A stretch of DNA of 8,851 nucleotides from a bacterium (GTDB lineage Bacteria; Krumholzibacteriota; Krumholzibacteriia; Krumholzibacteriales; Krumholzibacteriaceae): assembly GCA_017885175.1 (NCBI GenBank), contig JAFNGP010000177.1, forward strand, positions 1 to 8,851, written 5' to 3'. Below the pieces are notes generated by a model. It worked only from the letters and a program-made list of their open reading frames with translations. It was not told where the DNA came from and ran no database searches. Below, piece after piece: positions 6,241 through 8,851 of the stretch. The position numbers and the translations under genes are program-made. The number at the start of each line of letters is the position of its first letter. Within the stretch, counting starts at the first letter, position 1.

Positions 6241-8148
6241 ATGAAGCGTACCTCCTTCGTATGCTTTGGAGCCCAGGGCAGCAAGGACGCTCTCGTGTAT
6301 CAGGAGATTCCCGGCAGGGAAGGCGGGGAGGAATTTTTCCTTTTCTTCTCGCCGGGGAAGCCCGAGCAGGAACCGATCCTGAGAACGCTTTTCAGGGAAG
6401 CCGTTTCGGCGTCGCGGCTCGGGGCGCCCGTGCATTATTTCTCCAGGTTTCTCGAGCAGTTCAAGGCTCTCGCCGCGTCCGCCGGCGGGGAGGGGGATGT
6501 TCTCGAGGGCGTTCTCCTCATGATCGAGATACGCCGCGGGAACGATGTGCACATCCTCTGCAACCGCGACGCGGTGATTGTGCACAGCGACGGAAGAACG
6601 GGACGACGGGATTCCGCCGAATCGTTGAATGGGTTTTCCGAGGTGCCGCTGGGGAGCGCGAAGGATCAGCGGGATCTTTTCCGGCGAGCGCCGGAGGATA
6701 CGTTCTCGCTGTACCGGTTCATGCTCGCGGAAGGGGAGCATACGGTGATTCTGGCCCCGTCGAGCGAATTTGTCGCGCGGCACGACGAGTCGCTGAGGAA
6801 CAGCGTGTTCTTCCCGTCGTTCGAGTTTCCGCGCGATGCGGGAATAGATCTCGCCGTGTCTCGCTCCTTTCCCGCGATTCACTGGAAGGGCGGGTTGACG
6901 GAAGTTGCTTCGGCGCCCGAGGAACGATCCGCATCCGGCCGGAAGCGCACGAACGTTCCGCTCGTCGCGGGCGGTCTCGCGGGAGCGATCGCCGTCGTCA
7001 TTCTGATCGGATCGCTTGCCATGCGCGAGAAATCGCGCGGGCCCGAACCGGCGATAGCGCTGCTGGGCGCGGCGGACGCGGCGAAAAAGAAATCATCCGA
7101 TTCCGGCAGGGCGGCAGGTCCCTCAACTTCCGGCGAGAGAGAGCCGGCCGAAACGGAGCGCGCGGGGCGCATCGATTTGCCGGAAGCGTGGAAGAGAGGA
7201 TTCGAGGCTCCGATCACCTCCTCCGTGCGTTATTACCGGGGGAAGGTCTATTTCGGATGCAGGGACGGATATCTCTACGCGTTCACGCCCGGGGGGGAGC
7301 TTGCGTGGAAATACCGGTCGGGCGGCGGCATCGGAGCTTCGCCGTGCTGCGTAAACGACCGGGTAATCTCCGCGGATTACCGCGGCAACCTGTTCTGCCT
7401 TGACGCGAATTCGGGAAAGGCGCTCTGGTCCTTCCCGACGCGATCGAAAATCGTGAGCACGCCGGAAAGTTCCGGCGATATCGTTTTCGCGGCGACGACC
7501 GACGGCAGAATTATCGCGGTGCGCCTCGGGGACGGGCGGAAGCTGTGGGACAGGAAGCTCGGCCCGTCGATCAGGGCGAACCTGGCGGCGGGTAAGGATT
7601 TTGTGCTTGCCGTCACGACCGACGGCACGCTCGTCAGGCTCGATCGCCGGGGAACCATCGTCTGGAAAACGAATGCCGGCGCGGGGGTCGCCTCGAGCCC
7701 CGCGTGCGACGAAGAGCGGGATCTGGTCGTTTTCGGCGCGAAGGACGGAGCCGTGCACGGCGGCTCGCTATCGAGCGGCGCGCGCGTATGGAAATATTCG
7801 GCCGATTCAGCCGTCGACGGCTCGCCGTTATGCGGCCGCGACGCGATCTTCGTCGGATCGAAAAACGGAACGCTCTACTCGCTTTCCTTCGACGGGTCGC
7901 TGCGATGGAAGCGCGACGTCGGAGGTGCCGTGCATTCGAAGCCGCTCATCGCGGGAGCCGCGGTTTTCGTCACGACCTATACTGCGGAGCTCGTCGCCCT
8001 GGACGCCGCGAGCGGCGAGCCGGCCGGGGAGTACCGCGCGTCGTCGCCGATATACTCGTCTCCCGGAACCGACGGAAAGCGGCTGTATTTCGGCTCGAAC
8101 GGCGGCGTGTTTCATGCGGTCCGGATCGGGGCGCCGGCGGCTTCCTGA
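6241..8148 (+). CDS. Single-pass membrane protein: cytoplasmic N-domain plus eight-bladed PQQ-like propeller
   Basis: The 635-residue protein has three parts. Residues 1-215 form a soluble alpha/beta domain with no signal peptide; strand spacing loosely recalls a PP2C phosphatase fold, but the metal-binding aspartates are absent. Residues 241-260 are one transmembrane helix (LVAGGLAGAIAVVILIGSLA). A charged, low-complexity linker (262-312) leads to repeats of about 40 residues from 313 to 630 with the PQQ pattern (VYFGCRDGYLYAFTPGGELAWKY type). Trp at 317, 356, 396, 436, 475, 517 and 556 marks the blades. Basic residues flank both ends of the helix, so topology is not decided by charge; N-in with a periplasmic propeller is inferred from the missing signal peptide and family habit. 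ATG 6241 has GGGG at 6229-6232 as its ribosome site; ATG 6235 or GTG 6232 are alternatives. It contains no quinoprotein dehydrogenase active site that I can recognise, so a binding or sensing role is more likely than catalysis. Confidence 0.85.
   Translation: MKRTSFVCFGAQGSKDALVYQEIPGREGGEEFFLFFSPGKPEQEPILRTLFREAVSASRLGAPVHYFSRFLEQFKALAASAGGEGDVLEGVLLMIEIRRGNDVHILCNRDAVIVHSDGRTGRRDSAESLNGFSEVPLGSAKDQRDLFRRAPEDTFSLYRFMLAEGEHTVILAPSSEFVARHDESLRNSVFFPSFEFPRDAGIDLAVSRSFPAIHWKGGLTEVASAPEERSASGRKRTNVPLVAGGLAGAIAVVILIGSLAMREKSRGPEPAIALLGAADAAKKKSSDSGRAAGPSTSGEREPAETERAGRIDLPEAWKRGFEAPITSSVRYYRGKVYFGCRDGYLYAFTPGGELAWKYRSGGGIGASPCCVNDRVISADYRGNLFCLDANSGKALWSFPTRSKIVSTPESSGDIVFAATTDGRIIAVRLGDGRKLWDRKLGPSIRANLAAGKDFVLAVTTDGTLVRLDRRGTIVWKTNAGAGVASSPACDEERDLVVFGAKDGAVHGGSLSSGARVWKYSADSAVDGSPLCGRDAIFVGSKNGTLYSLSFDGSLRWKRDVGGAVHSKPLIAGAAVFVTTYTAELVALDAASGEPAGEYRASSPIYSSPGTDGKRLYFGSNGGVFHAVRIGAPAAS
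7177..8130 (+). repeat. Eight PQQ-like propeller repeats, about 40 codons each
   Basis: These are coding repeats within the membrane protein. Seven full units start near residues 329, 368, 408, 448, 487, 529 and 568, each with a strand of the V/I-x-F/V-G/A type, a D-G-x-L/I-x-x-L turn, a G-x-x-x-W strand and an S-S/T-P junction. The C-terminal unit (608-630) has the first strands but lacks the Trp strand, and the N-terminal LPEAWKRGFEAPITSS segment (313-328) supplies it. This is the usual 'Velcro' ring closure and gives eight blades. Blade 7 has no Trp at the expected place (SGEPAGEY). Confidence 0.75.
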
Positions 8149-8217
8149 GGGCGTCGGAGATTTTCCGCGCGGAGCCGGGGATCCCGCCGGAATCGGCCGG
8201 AGGCGCCCGGGGCCGCC

Positions 8218-8246
8218 TTGCCATCGCATATCCGATTTGTTATGTT
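8218..8246 (+). promoter_or_regulatory. Housekeeping-type (sigma-70 family) promoter for secA
   Basis: TTGCCA at 8218-8223 (5 of 6 to TTGACA) is followed after 17 bases by TATGTT at 8241-8246 (4 of 6 to TATAAT). It lies in the 125-base gap between the PQQ-propeller gene and secA. Transcription would start near 8253, just ahead of the ribosome site, so the leader would be short. The gap otherwise holds GC-rich sequence with no convincing terminator and no other gene. Confidence 0.55.
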
Positions 8247-8257
8247 GCGGTCGAAAC

Positions 8258-8262
8258 GGAGG
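8258..8262 (+). promoter_or_regulatory. Ribosome-binding site for secA
   Basis: GGAGG at 8258-8262, 11 bases before ATG 8274, is the strongest Shine-Dalgarno match seen in the window. The spacing is slightly long but supports ATG 8274 as the secA start. Confidence 0.7.
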
Positions 8263-8273
8263 TTTCGTAACCG

Positions 8274-8851
8274 ATGAAGGGTTTGATACAGAAATTCTTC
8301 GGCGATCGAAAGACGAGGCTCATGAGCCGCGTCGTGGACGAGATCGCCGCGGTCAAGGAATGGGCCGAGCGGTACCGCGAGCTCGGCGAAGCGGATTTTC
8401 CGAAGAAAACGGAAGAGTTCGTTTCGCGTATTCGGGAGGGTGAGACCCTCGATCAGATCCTTCCCGAGGCGTACGGTCTCGCCTACGAGGCGTGCAGAAG
8501 GCTCGTCGGCCGCACCTGGAACGTCGTCGGGCACCCGATAAGCTGGGATATGGTGCCCTTCGATACGCAGATCGCCGGAGCGATCATTCTCCATCAAGGC
8601 AAGATCACGGAGATGGCGACCGGCGAAGGGAAGACGCTCGTCGCGACGATGCCCCTCTATCTCAACGCGCTCGCCAAGAAGGGCGCCCATCTCGTCACGG
8701 TGAACGATTACCTCGCCCGGCGCGACGCCGAATGGATGGGGGAGATCTACCGGTATCTGGGGATGAGCGTCGGATTCCTGCAGAACGAGATGGAAACGGA
8801 GGATCGCCAGCGGGTTTACGCGAGCGATATCACCTACGGGACCAACAACGA
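8274..8851 (+). CDS. secA: SecA preprotein translocase ATPase, 3'-truncated by window edge
   Basis: SecA is the ATPase motor that drives unfolded preproteins through SecYEG. The frame runs open from ATG 8274 to the window end, giving 192 complete codons of a protein usually 830-1100 long. Visible signatures are the N-terminal helix MKGLIQKFFGDRK, LPEAYGLAYEACRR, the Q-motif region FDTQIAGAIILHQGKI, Walker A MATGEGKT at 114-121 with Lys120, VTVNDYLARRDAEWM at 141-155 and DITYGTNN at 185-192. Compared with E. coli SecA, where the Walker lysine is residue 108, about 12 extra residues precede it, mainly around HPISWDMVPFD (87-97). This WDMV segment is, from memory, typical of Bacteroidetes and related SecA proteins, and is the best taxonomic clue here. 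The downstream Walker B, preprotein cross-linking and C-terminal regions lie outside the window. Confidence 0.96.
   Translation, partial: MKGLIQKFFGDRKTRLMSRVVDEIAAVKEWAERYRELGEADFPKKTEEFVSRIREGETLDQILPEAYGLAYEACRRLVGRTWNVVGHPISWDMVPFDTQIAGAIILHQGKITEMATGEGKTLVATMPLYLNALAKKGAHLVTVNDYLARRDAEWMGEIYRYLGMSVGFLQNEMETEDRQRVYASDITYGTNN

Noticed and set aside
6081..7403. Sense-strand 440-codon open frame overlapping the J-domain and PQQ genes
   Set aside because: The product is extremely Arg/Gly/Ser-rich, as expected from an off-frame reading of GC-rich coding DNA, and it overlaps two genes with recognisable domains.
8149..8217. GC-rich palindromic stretch after the PQQ gene as a terminator
   Set aside because: Short palindromes such as GGGATCCC occur, but there is no stable long stem followed by a T-tract.

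Overview
The window is a dense, moderately GC-rich bacterial chromosomal segment in which every gene lies on the + strand. In order it holds the 3' part of guaA (GMP synthase), a secreted Slt70-type lytic transglycosylase, a membrane-anchored or secreted NHL-repeat beta-propeller, a cytoplasmic TPR protein, a J-domain/TPR fusion, a single-pass membrane protein with an eight-bladed PQQ-type propeller, and the 5' part of secA. No mobile element, CRISPR array, tRNA, rRNA or strand switch was seen, and no gene-free stretch exceeds about 125 bases.

The organism cannot be named from this window. The SecA N-terminus carries a WDMVPFD segment ahead of the nucleotide-binding loop, and its Walker A lysine sits about 12 residues later than in E. 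coli. This resembles, from memory, SecA of Bacteroidetes and other FCB-group bacteria. Two near-consensus sigma-54 promoters show an RpoN-using Gram-negative-type cell, and signal peptides plus a periplasmic transglycosylase fit a diderm envelope. A GC-rich, possibly uncultured FCB-related phylum is a reasonable guess, no more.

Layout: guaA ends at 855 and is followed by a short GC hairpin with a T-run. A -24/-12 promoter at 881-895 then precedes slt, whose stop overlaps the start of the NHL gene (ATGA), so the two form a translationally coupled operon. A second -24/-12 promoter at 4436-4450 precedes the TPR gene, with the J-domain/TPR gene 12 bases downstream as a second operon. The PQQ membrane protein follows after 83 bases with only a weak promoter candidate. 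secA follows after 125 bases with a good housekeeping-type promoter.

The five genes between guaA and secA share a theme of protein-interaction scaffolds (three TPR proteins, two beta-propellers) combined with peptidoglycan cleavage and a J-domain co-chaperone. My inference is that they form an RpoN-controlled envelope module, in which the transglycosylase opens peptidoglycan, the NHL protein works beside it, and the TPR and J/TPR proteins serve cytoplasmic assembly. The PQQ protein, with a possible degenerate PP2C-like cytoplasmic domain, may connect the two compartments. None of these functions is proven by the sequence.
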